Under the pieces are notes generated by a model that was not told the origin of the DNA, made no database searches, and was given only the letters and a program-made list of their open reading frames with translations. Shown here piece after piece: positions 23,694-35,223 of a stretch of 64,000 nucleotides of DNA; the first letter of the stretch is position 1, and every line of letters begins with the position of its first letter. The translations under genes and the position numbers were made by a program. This DNA is from Ceratodon purpureus (Eukaryota > Streptophyta > Bryopsida > Pseudoditrichales > Ditrichaceae). The stretch is taken from contig CM026421.1 in NCBI GenBank assembly GCA_014871385.1, positions 18,883,981-18,947,980 of the forward strand, given 5' to 3'.

Positions 23694-23801
23694 CCATGTG
23701 CATGGCCACTCCAGCTGCGTGTGCGTTCGTTGACTAATGTAGGAATACCATGTGCACGGCCACTCCAGCTGCGTGTGCTTTCCTTGATTAATGTAGGAAT
23801 A
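23694..23801. repeat. 54-bp direct tandem repeat, two copies
   Basis: Units begin CCATGTGCA at 23694 and 23748 and match at about 50 of 54 positions. The unit length is a multiple of three and the frame at 23508-23825 runs through both, giving a repeated segment (CAWPLQLRVRSL / CARPLQLRVLSL). The encoded frame is otherwise unrecognised. Confidence 0.85.
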
Positions 23802-24164
23802 CTAGAAACGGTGAAAGTAAGGTGATTCGACCAGAAGGAATGGAGTTAGAAATTATGTGAAATTTTTTTGAGATGAAGAAGAAGAAATGATGAAGAATGC
23901 AATTTGTTTTGTATTTTTATTCCACTTAAATAATTCTCTAGAATTTCTCAAAGTAGGAAGTTCATCAAACCCCCTTCTTGTATACTAGACTCTTCTTGAA
24001 CCAAACGTGATGGTTTATTGTTTCATCGTTGCCAATTCCTTTTTGGAATTTAACTGAATTAATAAAGTTTTTGGAATTTTGATTTTTAATGGATTTTCTT
24101 GTTATTGAGTTCATTATGAAAATTTATGTAAACGACGAGAAATGTAATAGTTGAGGTTAACAAC

Positions 24165-25335
24165 TTAGAGCATTCCTAGTCAACCCCTAAGCCCTTAACC
24201 CCTAAACGCCCAAACAACCAAAAACTGGTCGATCTCATTTTTCTAAGTTCCATAACTGTCATCCAAATGACAATTTTTCATCCATTTTTTTTTCATGTTG
24301 TAAAGTCGTGGAAGATCTATCTAACATCATTAATGAATTCTCAAAATGATGATTTCATGAATTTTGGTGCCTCCTTAAAGTCAAAAAGATCAATATCGTG
24401 TGTGTATTCAAAAATTCATTGAAACAAACAGCTGAAACACAATTTTGACTATCGGGATGATCTTTTTTGCATTTTGAGGTAGCGTGATGAAATGTAGCTT
24501 TACAAATCTAATTTCCAGTCCAATTTGAAATTTTGAAAAAATACCTAAAATTGAGTGATTTATAGCTGGTATAAGATAAAGGGGTGTAACCGGGGCTATT
24601 TCTTGATTTTCTACGGTTTTAGGTTTTTTCATCATATTTTTGGATTAAAACATAATTTTTGAGCACGGTAAGTAGTATAAGGTTTTCGGTTGTCAATTAC
24701 ATCTATGGTAAATGTTTCGTAATTGTTTGGTATAATTCATATTTGATATGAATTTACATTGTTTTTTTTCATTGAAAATTTATATTAATTACATAATGAA
24801 ACCATTAATTTTGAAAAAATTATTGCTTGTAGATTACATGTGTATCTATCTAAGAAAAATTAAAAATTCATATTTCACTTTATTTATAGGGAAAAATAGC
24901 GCATCCCAAGTCAAAGTCTATTTCCGTGGTCATAGGCTTAGGCATTTGGGGGTTAAACCTCCATCCAGCTTCATCCGGGTTAGAGGCTTAAGGGTCCTCT
25001 AAGCTCCCATTGGTGACCTCTAAACATGTTTCTCATCCAAGACGAGACCTCTAAAGGGCCGTCAACCTCTAAATTTCAGCCCATTCAAGGTCACCCTTAA
25101 ATCGCCGGAAGTAGAAAATTTCAAGTTCTCATCTTTCTATCTTCTTTCCACTACACTTGGGTTTGGATTTTTTTCACAACTTGTTAAAGAGTTTCACAAC
25201 AACCAAGTAAAGAAACCGTTTAGATGTCACATTCAAGGGAGGACCAAAATTCCACTCAACCTATAATAGTGCTCTAACTGTTCATCAGTAGACTTTTAGG
25301 GGATTACAGGTACACCACCATTGGGGATGCTCTTA
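24165..25335. mobile_element. Non-autonomous PIF/Harbinger-like element
   Basis: The element proper is 24168-25332 (1165 bp). The ends are GAGCATTCCTAGT on the left and, inverted, GAGCATCCCCAAT on the right, matching at 10 of 13 bases. Both are flanked by TTA (24165-24167 and 25333-25335). A 3-bp TWA duplication with ends starting in G is typical of PIF/Harbinger. No transposase is encoded. Inside, a second imperfect inverted pair occurs, TTAACCCCTAAACGCC (about 24194) against the complement of GGCATTTGGGGGTTAA (about 24939), possibly an element nested in it. The classification is inference from ends and target duplication only. Confidence 0.55.
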
Positions 25336-26640
25336 ACCAATCCATGTTACAGTTCCTTCAAATCTTCTTCTCCTCAAACTTTTCACCATTAAAGATTTTG
25401 AATAAATAGTTCATGAATTATTGTTCTTTCCAATGTTAGGATTTGGTATTGCTAGAATATAGTTCTTAGTGTAATTATAAATTTTGAAGTATATAAAAAT
25501 CTGACTGATCCAAATTTGAGTTGATTTTAGTTTTCAAATGGTCTAAAAAAGTTGAGGTCACAGATTTAAGTAACAAAAAAATTTCAAAAAATATATTATA
25601 AAGAATATTGCATTTAGAACCAACGCAACAAGTAAAATTAAAAGATGTTGGTATTTATCTTTTCATAATCCAATTTAAAAGGAGCTTTTAGTATGTACCT
25701 TTGGATATCACAATAAAATATCAATACTATCATCATTGAATATAAATGTACAGATGGAATCTAAAATTCAAAATCTTCAATTTTGTTTATATTTTATCTC
25801 GAAAACACTCTTCATTACAATACTTTACAATGATTTTTGAACTTTTCTAATTTAGAGACCACTTAAGCAAACAACATCCTTCAATTTTTGATAAATTTAA
25901 CTTAACTTTAATTACAACCAAATTAAATATTTCTTACACTCCATCCGGAAAAAAAACAAAACAATGATAGAATCTAATTTCCCATCCAACAATTATCCAA
26001 CTCCCAACCACATTCCAGAATTTTATTTTCAAAAATAAAATAAAATAATTAAAACAACAAACGACACCTTGAAGAAACTACAGTAAACCACGACAAGCCA
26101 ACATTATCCCAAATCACAAATACTTTTCTCCACAAAAAAGCTTCCGAGTTCCAACTCAAGCACCCAAATATTCACATCACACGTGGCAACCCCCAAGTCG
26201 CCAAGAATCGCACGTCACCCCAAAAACTAAAAAGCAAAAGCGACATATTAAAGTACTGCGCTGCGTTCCCACCCATTTCCCCGAAAGTACGAACCAGAGC
26301 CCCGAGCCCCAGCCAACACGTAACCACCACGTCAGGTAAAAAGTTACAGTACTTGAGAACGATACGGGAACGCGGGCGGCAAGCACCGGCTGCAGGCGGT
26401 CACCTTCCGGTAACATGAAGTTTAGGGTTAGAGTTAACGTGAGAGAGACAAGCCTTGCTTGCGAGAGAGCAAGACTTCGAGAGTTTGAGGAAACAGTGGA
26501 GTGGCATCGCTCTCATGCGGGTGAGCTTCATGCGCATCGTCTCCAGGTCCGCATCATCCTCGTAACCACCATGGTTGATTCGTTGATTGCATGGTGGGAA
26601 GCTTCTCATGGCGGAATTTGGTTCATGGTGGAAGACTGGA
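25336..26640. other. AT-rich block grading into moderate GC, no supported gene
   Basis: 25.3-26.1 kb is AT-rich. 26.15-26.6 kb has moderate GC and short frames on both strands without recognisable content. Confidence 0.4.
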
Positions 26641-27660
26641 GGGTGATTTGAGTGGGGGGCACGTTTGGGGTTGGATTGGGGGAGTGGTTTGGGATTTGGG
26701 GGAGGGTTAGGGTGGATGAGAGTGGGAAGGTGAGGTTTACTCTGGTTTTAGAGACGAGCGTGAATCGGGAGTTTGTGGTAGTGACTAGGGTCATGTAAAG
26801 ATGGTGGGAGGTTTTTGAGTTTTGGTTTTGGGTGTGGGAGAATTGGGTGGATTAGGGGTTGATTTGAGAGGTGGGTGTGTTTGGGTTGGGGTTTTTGAGG
26901 GGGTGGTGTTGTCGGATTAAAGATTCGGGTGGAATTGAGTGCTTTTTGGGTGGTCAAGAAGGGGAGTGACTTTGGGCTGAAAAGGAGCGTGAATCGGGAG
27001 TCTATTTGTAGGTAGGGCTTTTGAGTAGGCCATCGAAGGGTAGGTCATCGACGGGGTTCAGAGGGGAGGGTGTTCTTGGAGTGAGGGTTGTGGTGGAATT
27101 GAGCGCATTCTTTTAGGTGGGGGAGGAGAAGAGTTGGAGGTTTTTTTTTTCTTCTGAATGGCAACATGAATCGAGTGTTTGTTGGAGATGAATTAGCTAG
27201 AGGGGGTTAGAGAGTGCATGCTCCTTCTGAAACTTGCATAGCTTGTGGTACCTTGAATGGGTTCTCTTACAGGTATCCTTTGGTGGTGAATTTGGACGTG
27301 TAAAGTCTCAGTGTTGGGGTTTTGGATGGATTTTTTCAGTTTTCTCTGCTGTGTGTGGTGGAGAATCTGGAGAAGAGCCTCATCTTGGGTGGGATGCTAG
27401 TTTAGTAAATTTTGAGCAAGTTGAGATGGGAATTGGGAGAGATGGTTTTGAGGAGGACAAGTGATCTGGCAGTGATCTGCATGGTCGTGTTTTTCGGAGG
27501 TTGGTGGAAGAGTGATCGTTAGGTTTTTTGAGAAGGAACTTGTTGTGGACGAGAATATCGAGGGATTAGTTAGTGAGATGGTTTTTGATGTTGTGCTGAT
27601 AAGATGTGGTTGTTTGGTATTTGCAGATGTGGTTAGCATTTCAATTGGGATAGTGTAGGC
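26641..27660. repeat. G-rich, strand-asymmetric tract with degenerate repeats
   Basis: For about 1 kb the + strand is dominated by G and T, with many GGG runs and little C. The motif GTGAATCGGGAGT recurs at about 26759 and 26988, with a decayed copy near 27170. GGTGGAATTGAG recurs at about 26929 and 27089. This suggests an expanded imperfect repeat about 180-230 bp long. It lies just upstream of the TMEM184/LAZ1-like gene and may be its promoter or leader. Multiple GGG runs could form G-quadruplexes or R-loops. Confidence 0.6.
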
Positions 27661-28068
27661 ACCTGAACGGGGCCTGGAAGGGTGAAGATGCCAGAGAATG
27701 ATAACTCAGAAAGAGCACAGTTGTTTCAAGGAGTGGTTTCAAAGAGTGGGGTGCTGGAACTGGAAGCGGAAGCAGGGTGTGTGGTTGAATGATAGGGCAG
27801 GAAACGGGGGCTGAAGTAGCACGTGGTCGACCGGACTGGCTACTCAAGGGCAGCTGCTAGTTCGACACTTCCTTTTTTCTGATGTGTATATATATTGGCC
27901 GGTTAATTTTTGTACATAATACTGCAAGTTCGTGGATGCGAGCATTGTCAGTAAAAGCAGCGTGATGCTCACGGTTTCGGAAATCTGGGCGAAAGGTTAC
28001 AGAATTCTGGCTAGTCATCTATTGCAACTGTTGGGGTTTGAGTTTAGGAGGAAGACATCTTTGGAATC

Positions 28069-30966
28069 ATGAAGTTACTGCACGAGGTTGCGACTGCTGC
28101 CGTTGCCGTAGGTTCTGAAAACTCTGTGCACACATGGGCTGTGGCGGTGGCTGGAGTCTTCGTCCTCTTTTCCCTCTCGTTATCGACGTTTCTTCTTTTT
28201 GATCATCTCTCGACCTACAACGATCCAGAGGTTCGATTCTCTTTTATTAGACTCTTATTGTGTTTCAGTGTTCTTGATTTTACGATGCTTTACAAGGTGT
28301 GTGCGCCAACTGTATTGTTGCCCAGCTGTTTAGGGTTCAGGGCAGCCTTGCTAAATTGGACTTCAGAGTCTGGTTATGTTGATGAAAATTCATGCAAGTT
28401 ATTGTGGATTACTTCTCGTTTCTATCAATTTTTTGTGCTATCGGTTGCTGGGGTTCTGACCTACATCGGTCTTGCAGGAGCAAAAATGGATTATTGGCAT
28501 TATCTTCATGGTCCCAGTCTATGGAGTAACTTCAGTAAGTGCGTTGTGCCTTTTATTTGTTGTGAGTTGAGATGTTTTTGGAACTGATGATTGGCACTCT
28601 TAAGGCTTTGTTCCCATGAAGTATTTGTCGGGGGAGTCGTTGACAGTCCATCACAACTAATTGAGACTTCTTCTATGGTTTACAGTTTATTTCACTATGG
28701 AAACCGAGCCTTTCGCTGAAGTGCAGTATACTGGGCAATTGTTATGAGGCCTATGCACTGTACTCATTTGGATGCTATTTGATAGCATGCTTAGGTACCT
28801 GGATTTCTATCTCGAACCTTATGTGTTGTTCTCTTGTTGCTGTTCAAGTTTTCTTTCATTATTCTTACTTGTGGGAGAGAAGTGGGCATGGGCTGACATA
28901 ATTTTGTTACTCGCGCCACGAATGTTGCCGTAAGTACCTCATACCGTGGAATCTACATTTGAGAGGTCGCGTTTTCCTGGTGTTACCTCTTGAAACTGAT
29001 GAGTTGTGATTTTTATTGGTTCAGGTGGGGAAGACACAGTGATACAGAAGTTAGATAGGCAAGGGTTGATGGGGCCACGCACACCGTTGTTAGAACACAG
29101 TGCAGGAATCAGGGCATTGGTTCAACATCCCGCACCGCTGAAGTGGTGTATGGATCCGTGGGAATTGGGGCGCCCTTTTTATAATGCTGTGAAGTTTGGC
29201 ATCGTACAGTATGTAAGTCGCTCAATATCGATTGTCTACTTATGTTCTTTAAAGTTAGTATTATTTTATTTTTTTGAGTTTACGTAGGTGTATCAATCGA
29301 CATGGATGGTCATTGACATACATAATAGATTTTTTGATTTTTGATTTTTTAAGGGGTCCTTTCTGGGTCCAGTTCTTCGGGGTTTTTGGTTCTTGAGTTA
29401 GTGCTGCCACCTTTCGTGGAGACTTGTAAAGGGATTTTTCGCTTAATGCAAGCTTCGATTGTGCTTACACACGTTGCCGAACATTGTGCAGATGATATTG
29501 AAAACAGCTTGTGCCTTGGTTGCTCTCTTGTTAGAGCTTTTTGGGGAGTATGGGGATGGGGAATTCACATGGTACAATGGGTAAGTGGACATCTGTTTTA
29601 GTATTTACATTTGAATACGTCGCTCTGTGTTAGTGCTTCCACTCTGTCTGCATTAAAAGTTGAACTCCACCCTTCAAACCTGCAGTAAAAGTTTACCTGG
29701 TAATGGTAATGATGTCACCGTTTTTTTAATTTGCAGGTATCCCTATATAACGGTGGTTTTGAATTTCAGCCAAACATGGGCTCTTTATTGTTTGGTGCAA
29801 TTCTATTATATTACTCATGAAGATCTACGGGACATTAAACCTTTGTCCAAATTTGTGTGTTTCAAATCTATCGTATTTGCCACCTGGTGGCAAGGGGTTT
29901 TCTTAGCCTGCTTCTTCTCATCACCTTTGGCAAAAGCGATGTTTCCTCATGATGCTACTACTGGGGGAAATCTTCAGACCAGTCTTCAGGATTTTTTGAT
30001 TTGTATTGAGGTATGTTTCTCTAGTAGATTCATGTACGGGGATGAGACTATGTAGTTGTGTTCTACAGGAATTTTGGAAGAAAGATGCGCTATGATTCTT
30101 TTCGTTGATGTTTTGTTTGAAAGTATAGTAGATTCTGAATGTAATTAGTAATGTGTTTATCTTACCAATTTGTTGTGGTTCTCTTTCTTGATGTCTTTTC
30201 ACAGATGGCAGTTGCAAGTGTTGCACATTTATACATATTTCCTGCTACACCATATCACGAGTTGGAAGGTGGGAAAGATCGCAGTGTGAAAGTACTTGCT
30301 GACTATGCAGCGTTTGACTCTCCTCTTGATCCAGAGGAGATCAGAGAGAGCGAGAGACCATCTATGGTGAAGTTCTTTGGTGTAGATGTAGAGAAGGGAG
30401 CCACCAGCGTCAAAGAGAGTGTCCATGATGTGCTTGTAGTAGGTGGAAATCATGTAAGTTCATTCCTAAATTTGACTCACTCACCTATTTTCTTATCATT
30501 TTTTGTAAATCTGTAGGGTTTTATTACCTTCCTTGTTTGCATTTAACTCTGGTCTCCTTTACCTCTGGTTGATGACCATCTGATGATGGGTTCTATGTCT
30601 GTCACTCATTAGGTGGTACATGATATGAAGTTGACCATGTCTCAAGCGGTGGAGCCCGTAGAGAAGGGCTTCACAAGGATAAATGAGACTATCCAATTTT
30701 GGGGAGGGAAGCAAAAGGAAAAGAAGAGGCAAGTGAGTAAGGACGATTCCTGGGTAGCCTCTCAATCAACATCTCGTTCTCGTTTTGAGGATGTGAGGGG
30801 TTACGATGATCCCCTGCTAACGGGAAGTATTAGTGACAGTGGGTTTTGGCGAGCCAGGAGGTCGACCCATTCATATGGTAGTGGCGAGAGTAGTGGGGGA
30901 GAAAACAGTGACCCAGGATTTGGAGGTTTCAAAACATCTGGGAAGCGATGGACTATTAAGAGGTGA
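28069..30966 (+). CDS. TMEM184/LAZ1-like (DUF300, OST-alpha family) multi-pass membrane protein
   Basis: Eight + exons: 28069-28230, 28478-28534, 28686-28794, 29025-29212, 29492-29580, 29737-30010, 30205-30453 and 30613-30966. Every junction is GT-AG and the frame closes at 493 residues. The family (organic solute transporter alpha / TMEM184) has seven membrane spans; plant LAZ1-type members act at the tonoplast and plasma membrane and influence brassinosteroid signalling and cell death. Recognised landmarks: EQKWIIGIIFMVPVYGVTS (exon 2), NCYEAYALYSFGCYLIACLG (exon 3), FGEYGDGEFTWYNGYPYI (exons 5-6), NFSQTWALYCLVQFY, and WWQGVFLACFF (exon 6). The last 180 residues are a hydrophilic Ser/Gly/Glu-rich cytosolic tail including a run of charged residues (KQKEKKRQ). 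The length is normal for the plant family. Confidence 0.93.
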
Positions 30967-31870
30967 CACTTGAATGTAATTAGTTATACCTCGATAAACT
31001 TGCTGCTGCTACTGCTGATCAAGGTACTAGAGCTCGAATTCGAGCAAGAGATTGGCCTCCTTAGCGATTATCCTGTGAGTAAAATTGAGGCTGATGGGCT
31101 GTAACTCGCCCCCCTCGTGTACACTATCAATAACGTCTGGGTGTGGCTTTCAACTTGCCATTTCAGAACGATCTTTGGTATTTGACTTGGCAGTCTTTAC
31201 CCATTTTTCTTCACATGTTAAATAGACTTTTTTTCCCATCCATATTTCGTGGATATGTTGTTGCTTTCAGCCTTGTAACGTATCACACTTTTCCTGTTTT
31301 TCCATTATTGATTTCCTGACTTCAATCCAGTAGTTGAAGCCATTAGTGGGCTTGTGTTGTATACAGAATGTTCCATTTCAATTTGTATTACTTAGCAATG
31401 TCGTTGGTGGTCATTTTCCTATCAAGAAGGTATCTTGGAACCAACTCAGGACGAAGTTCACCAGGTAATGATGCTGCTGTTGCACTGAGGATTGGAAGGA
31501 ACATCCTATCCGTTGGCTTTCATGCGGTAAATTATCTTGAAGTCAACAATTCATCATTGCCAGGATTCTTGGCAGAAATATATTGTTCCTTTCTTTTTCA
31601 AGATTGTAAATAATTGGGCTGGCTCATCGTCTGTCCTCAAAAACCCCGAATGAAACAGTTACTCTTGAGTGACTGCAGCCGCTGGTGCACAAGACTGACC
31701 ATTAGGAAAGGGAGAAACGTCAGACGAAGGATCCATCAAGTTGACATAAAGTTACGGATGTCCAGAACTTCCAGAACCTCTAGTTCTGATATGCACTAAG
31801 GTAGAAATACTCAACCTCTTGAAAAGCTATCTCATGCTTTTAAGATTTTATCTTCAATACAAATAAGATC
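30967..31870. other. 3' flank of the TMEM184/LAZ1-like gene
   Basis: Probably 3' UTR then intergenic. Frames at 31368-31613 and 31614-31799 (+) are hydrophobic or basic but unrecognised. Confidence 0.4.
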
Positions 31871-31871
31871 T

Positions 31872-32330
31872 TCATATTAAAATTGTTTCTAATGAGTTAT
31901 CAGCATCACAGAAGAACGTAATTAGTGGAGTAAATTCATTCATTTGCTGCAAGCTATTGCGGAGCTTCCCCATGCGGATGAATGTCTGGGGCGAGAGTGA
32001 CGAGTCTGAGAAGCTGGGAGAGTGCAAGAGCAGTGATCCATAGACAGGGAGAGTGGGAAGGGTCCGTTGTCGACCCTCTCTGATCTCCAGAATGCGTCTC
32101 TTCACTCGCCTACCACCACATTCCCTCACCCTCGCAACCTCTTCGCCGTGCACAGCATTAATCTTCTCACATGATAATCCTAAGTCCACCATGTTTTCCA
32201 TATTCCCTTCACTCAACTTCAGACCAATCGGCATAATCTTCACTGACTTTGAACTCCACAACTCCCAACTTGCTTCCCAAGGGAATGAAAATTCTACATC
32301 CTTGACATAACAAGCATGGTGAGTTTGATG
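31872..32330 (-). other. Possible unidentified coding remnant on the minus strand
   Basis: A minus-strand open frame runs from about 32330 to a stop at 31872 without a well-placed ATG. Its first part reads CYVKDVEFSFPWEASWELWS and continues with KSVKIMPIGLK. The protein-like composition, with many Trp/Lys/Glu residues in a non-biased sequence, suggests an exon or gene remnant rather than noise. No family is recognised and no convincing splice partners were found. An upstream in-frame stop occurs near 32350. Confidence 0.25.
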
Positions 32331-32812
32331 CAGCTCAATTAAAAGTCTTCAAGCTGTTGATAGTCACAAAAGTGAGCTTGAATGCATCTCCCTTCGTTGT
32401 GATTTCTGAGGCTTTAGAGTCTGATGATTTGCAACCGCAGTTTGACTAGACAGAGGAACGTTAAGTATACTAATTCACAGCAAGAATTTGCTTCACTGAT
32501 CGATCAGAAAGTAATGAGCTGCAGTGATGACTATTTGCACAAATGTCATGCGCCTGGTGTTATCAAATTGCCATGTGATGAAAAATCCACGTTTTATGGC
32601 AGCTTCAACGTTGATTGCAAACTCTTGAAACTAGGATTCTCTACGTACCAGGATTGGCTTGAATGATGTTCACGTTACGAAAGAGGCGTCTGAAGAAGGT
32701 GAGATTGAAAGGGAAGGAGAATTGCCGCCGGCGCTGCCACCGTCGTGGTCGTCGTTGTCGTGTTTGGAAGGACCAACAGGTTCGAGTGAGGAGAAGAAGT
32801 GGGGCCGGAGCC
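32331..32812. other. Upstream region of the F-box gene
   Basis: Contains a short + frame (32424-32666) with no recognised content. An ATG at 32663 is in frame with the F-box protein and would add 50 mostly Arg/Lys residues; I take the next ATG as the start because the F-box begins right after it. Confidence 0.4.
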
Positions 32813-34027
32813 ATGTCGGAGTTGGGATTGCCAAGCGAGGTGATGGAGCTGATCTTTGAGCGGCTGCCCACTTTGAGCCTGCTGCGATTCACGACAGTGT
32901 CCAAGCGATGGCGGGACTCCATCGCTGCGCGGGTGGCGGCTCCGAGGGATGGGATTGCAGTGACAGAGGACTGGTTGCTCATGATCACTGATGGACTTCA
33001 TCTGGGGAAGCTCTCGGCGTACAACCCTGCGCGCGAGCAATGGCATTCCATAAGGCTCCCGGTCGACAGCAACAACAGGTTCCCGTTTGCCGTCGCAGCA
33101 GACGGCAACCTCGTGTGCATGAGCGACCGCTGCTACCGCAAGTTTGGAACGTATGGTCGGGTTGCGGTGTGTGACCCCCTGCTCAAGCAATGGCACGAGC
33201 TTCCGCCCCTTCGCAGCTGGGGCGTCATCCAGGGCATGGCCGTCGACCCGACGACGCGCGCCGTGAAGATCCTCGCTACAAACTTCCTGGACAGCGACGA
33301 CGGCGCGTACAAGCTCACCTGTGCTGAGCTCTACGACACGTCCGCTCCCATGCAAGCGCTAGCTCCATCCGCGCGGTGGAAGATGGTGCTGCCCCCGACT
33401 TCCCTCCTCGCTGCGGATTGCTCCTCTGTCTTCTGCAGCGCCCGGTTCGTCTTCCTCGCCCCAGACTACAGCCTCTTCGCCTTCGATGTCAGCAACGAGA
33501 GCTGGATCCGCGTGCCGACTGGCAATCTACCTGAACCGCGGCGGTCGCTTCAAGCGCATAAGAAACTCGTTGTCTGCAACAACTCCATCTTCTTATTCAC
33601 CATCGAGGTTAACAGCGACGACGCCGCGAGCCGCAACCTTGTGGTCTGGGGCTTGACCGCCGCGATGGAGTGGGTGGAAGTCGCCAAGGCACCCCCACTG
33701 GTGACGAGCCGATTTTTTCACCACGCAGACACAGATCAGGATGGTCCTCCTCTTGTTGAAGACTGTGCATCAGCAGAACATCCAGGAGTCCCCCAATCGA
33801 ATGGATACTCGTCTTCGCATCACTGGACGGCCTCCGGGGAACCGCACAGCGACGTGTTCCGCGTGTGGGCCGTGACGGTGGGGAAGTCCGCCATCTTCCT
33901 CAAGAACACCATGCTGCCGCAGCTCCTGCAGGTGGACTTGTCCAAGGCTGGCGATGCCCGGTGGCGATGGGTCCTCTGCCCACACCATGTCCCCCTCTCC
34001 GCCCGCCCCTTCCGATTCGCCTTGTGA
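32813..34027 (+). CDS. F-box protein with C-terminal kelch/propeller-like region
   Basis: This is an intronless frame of 404 residues from the ATG at 32813. Residues 4-45 are a typical F-box: LPSEVMELIFERLPTLSLL, then FTTVSKRWRDSI. The F-box binds SKP1 in SCF-type E3 ubiquitin ligases. The following 350 residues carry propeller-like repeats with W-H/R patterns (YNPAREQWHSIRLP, VCDPLLKQWHELPPL, FDVSNESWIRVPTG) as in plant F-box/kelch or F-box-associated proteins, which recruit the substrate. An in-frame ATG at 32663 would give a 454-residue form with an Arg-rich extension of doubtful reality. The coding region is GC-rich relative to its flanks. The long minus-strand frame overlapping it (32675-33355) is a by-product of the GC-rich coding. 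The substrate is unknown. Confidence 0.9.
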   Translation: MSELGLPSEVMELIFERLPTLSLLRFTTVSKRWRDSIAARVAAPRDGIAVTEDWLLMITDGLHLGKLSAYNPAREQWHSIRLPVDSNNRFPFAVAADGNLVCMSDRCYRKFGTYGRVAVCDPLLKQWHELPPLRSWGVIQGMAVDPTTRAVKILATNFLDSDDGAYKLTCAELYDTSAPMQALAPSARWKMVLPPTSLLAADCSSVFCSARFVFLAPDYSLFAFDVSNESWIRVPTGNLPEPRRSLQAHKKLVVCNNSIFLFTIEVNSDDAASRNLVVWGLTAAMEWVEVAKAPPLVTSRFFHHADTDQDGPPLVEDCASAEHPGVPQSNGYSSSHHWTASGEPHSDVFRVWAVTVGKSAIFLKNTMLPQLLQVDLSKAGDARWRWVLCPHHVPLSARPFRFAL

Positions 34028-35223
34028 AGCCGCCGAACTGCCTCATTTCTCGAGACTGTTCATCACTGCAACATTAGAGATGGTCGACATCATTTCCAAT
34101 TTTCGGATCCAGATCCATGACGAGAAACTAGTGTATGTGTACAACTCAATTCGTTCTGAGTTACTTCGCAAAGTTGATTCATTGAGGTTTAATCCAACAA
34201 TGACACATGTATGATGCGAGTCATTTCTCAAGTCGACTTAGCATCCGACTTCAAGCTAAGCATACTGTGCATTAAACCGATCGCAGATGGAGATCTTCTG
34301 AAGTGGAAGAGTAGCTCGATCTGCCTGGCTATGGCGGCAGTTGTGCTCATCACCTGCTCATCTGCGACCTCTGTGCAACGGATTCGCGCCTTGTAGAGAT
34401 GAGAGAAGCTAGCTCAGGTGTCACATGGTGTACACAGAAGGCAGCAAAACACAAATGTTCAACTCGATTGTCAAGTCAAGTGAAGTTTATGACCAGGCTG
34501 CAACTCTCAGTCCTGTAGTGCGACAACTTTGAAAACGAAAATGTTCTAGCTAAACATACATGTGAACAACCTTGCCGCTCTTGAAGTGTGTATGACGACA
34601 CTACCGTGTAATACACTGATAATCTAATATGGTAACAGAGCCAATGGCTTCTGCACACAACTTCATGTCGTTTAATTTCAGGTGATCATATTCACATAAT
34701 GAGCATAAATACAAGAAATGATATTATGTACCTTGGAGAATGAGATCATTAACCTGGAGATGTCATTGGCTAATGTTAAGAATAGAAGGTAGTGAATGAG
34801 AATGTACAACTACGTAGAAAATATCATACAAAAACTGCCTGACAATTCGATTGACAATCTAGACATCCTGACCATGGCCGAAGGTTTAGATGTATCTACA
34901 GAGGAGAGAAGAGAACTATGGACATATGTACAGTATACTTTATTGTAAATGGCACCAAAAAAATCAGATGTTCTCAAAATTATACACCTTCCAAAATCGG
35001 ACTTGCCATTGCCACCAGATGCTGAAGTCCGGCTTCAGCTAAGTTTTGGGAAGAACATATGCGTAAGTGCGTTTCAAAAAGCCATGCTTACTTCAATTAC
35101 TGGACAGGTGTCGCCTTCACACTGCCAACAACGACCAGCCTTCGAAGAGAAATGCAGCTGCGGCTACCATACATTATACCCACTTGTGGATGCGAAATCC
35201 AGGCAGTTTGCATATTAACATGG
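34028..35223. other. Intergenic region between convergent F-box and OPT genes
   Basis: 3' flanks of two convergent genes. A short + frame at 34949-35218 lies in what is probably OPT 3' UTR sequence and is not supported. Confidence 0.45.

Noticed and set aside
28226-28240. GGTTCGATTC, reminiscent of a tRNA T-arm
   Set aside because: It spans an exon-intron boundary of the TMEM184/LAZ1-like gene, and no cloverleaf can be drawn around it.
32675-33355. Long minus-strand frame (226 codons) over the F-box gene
   Set aside because: Antisense by-product of GC-rich coding sequence; no start context or family, while the + frame has a clear F-box.
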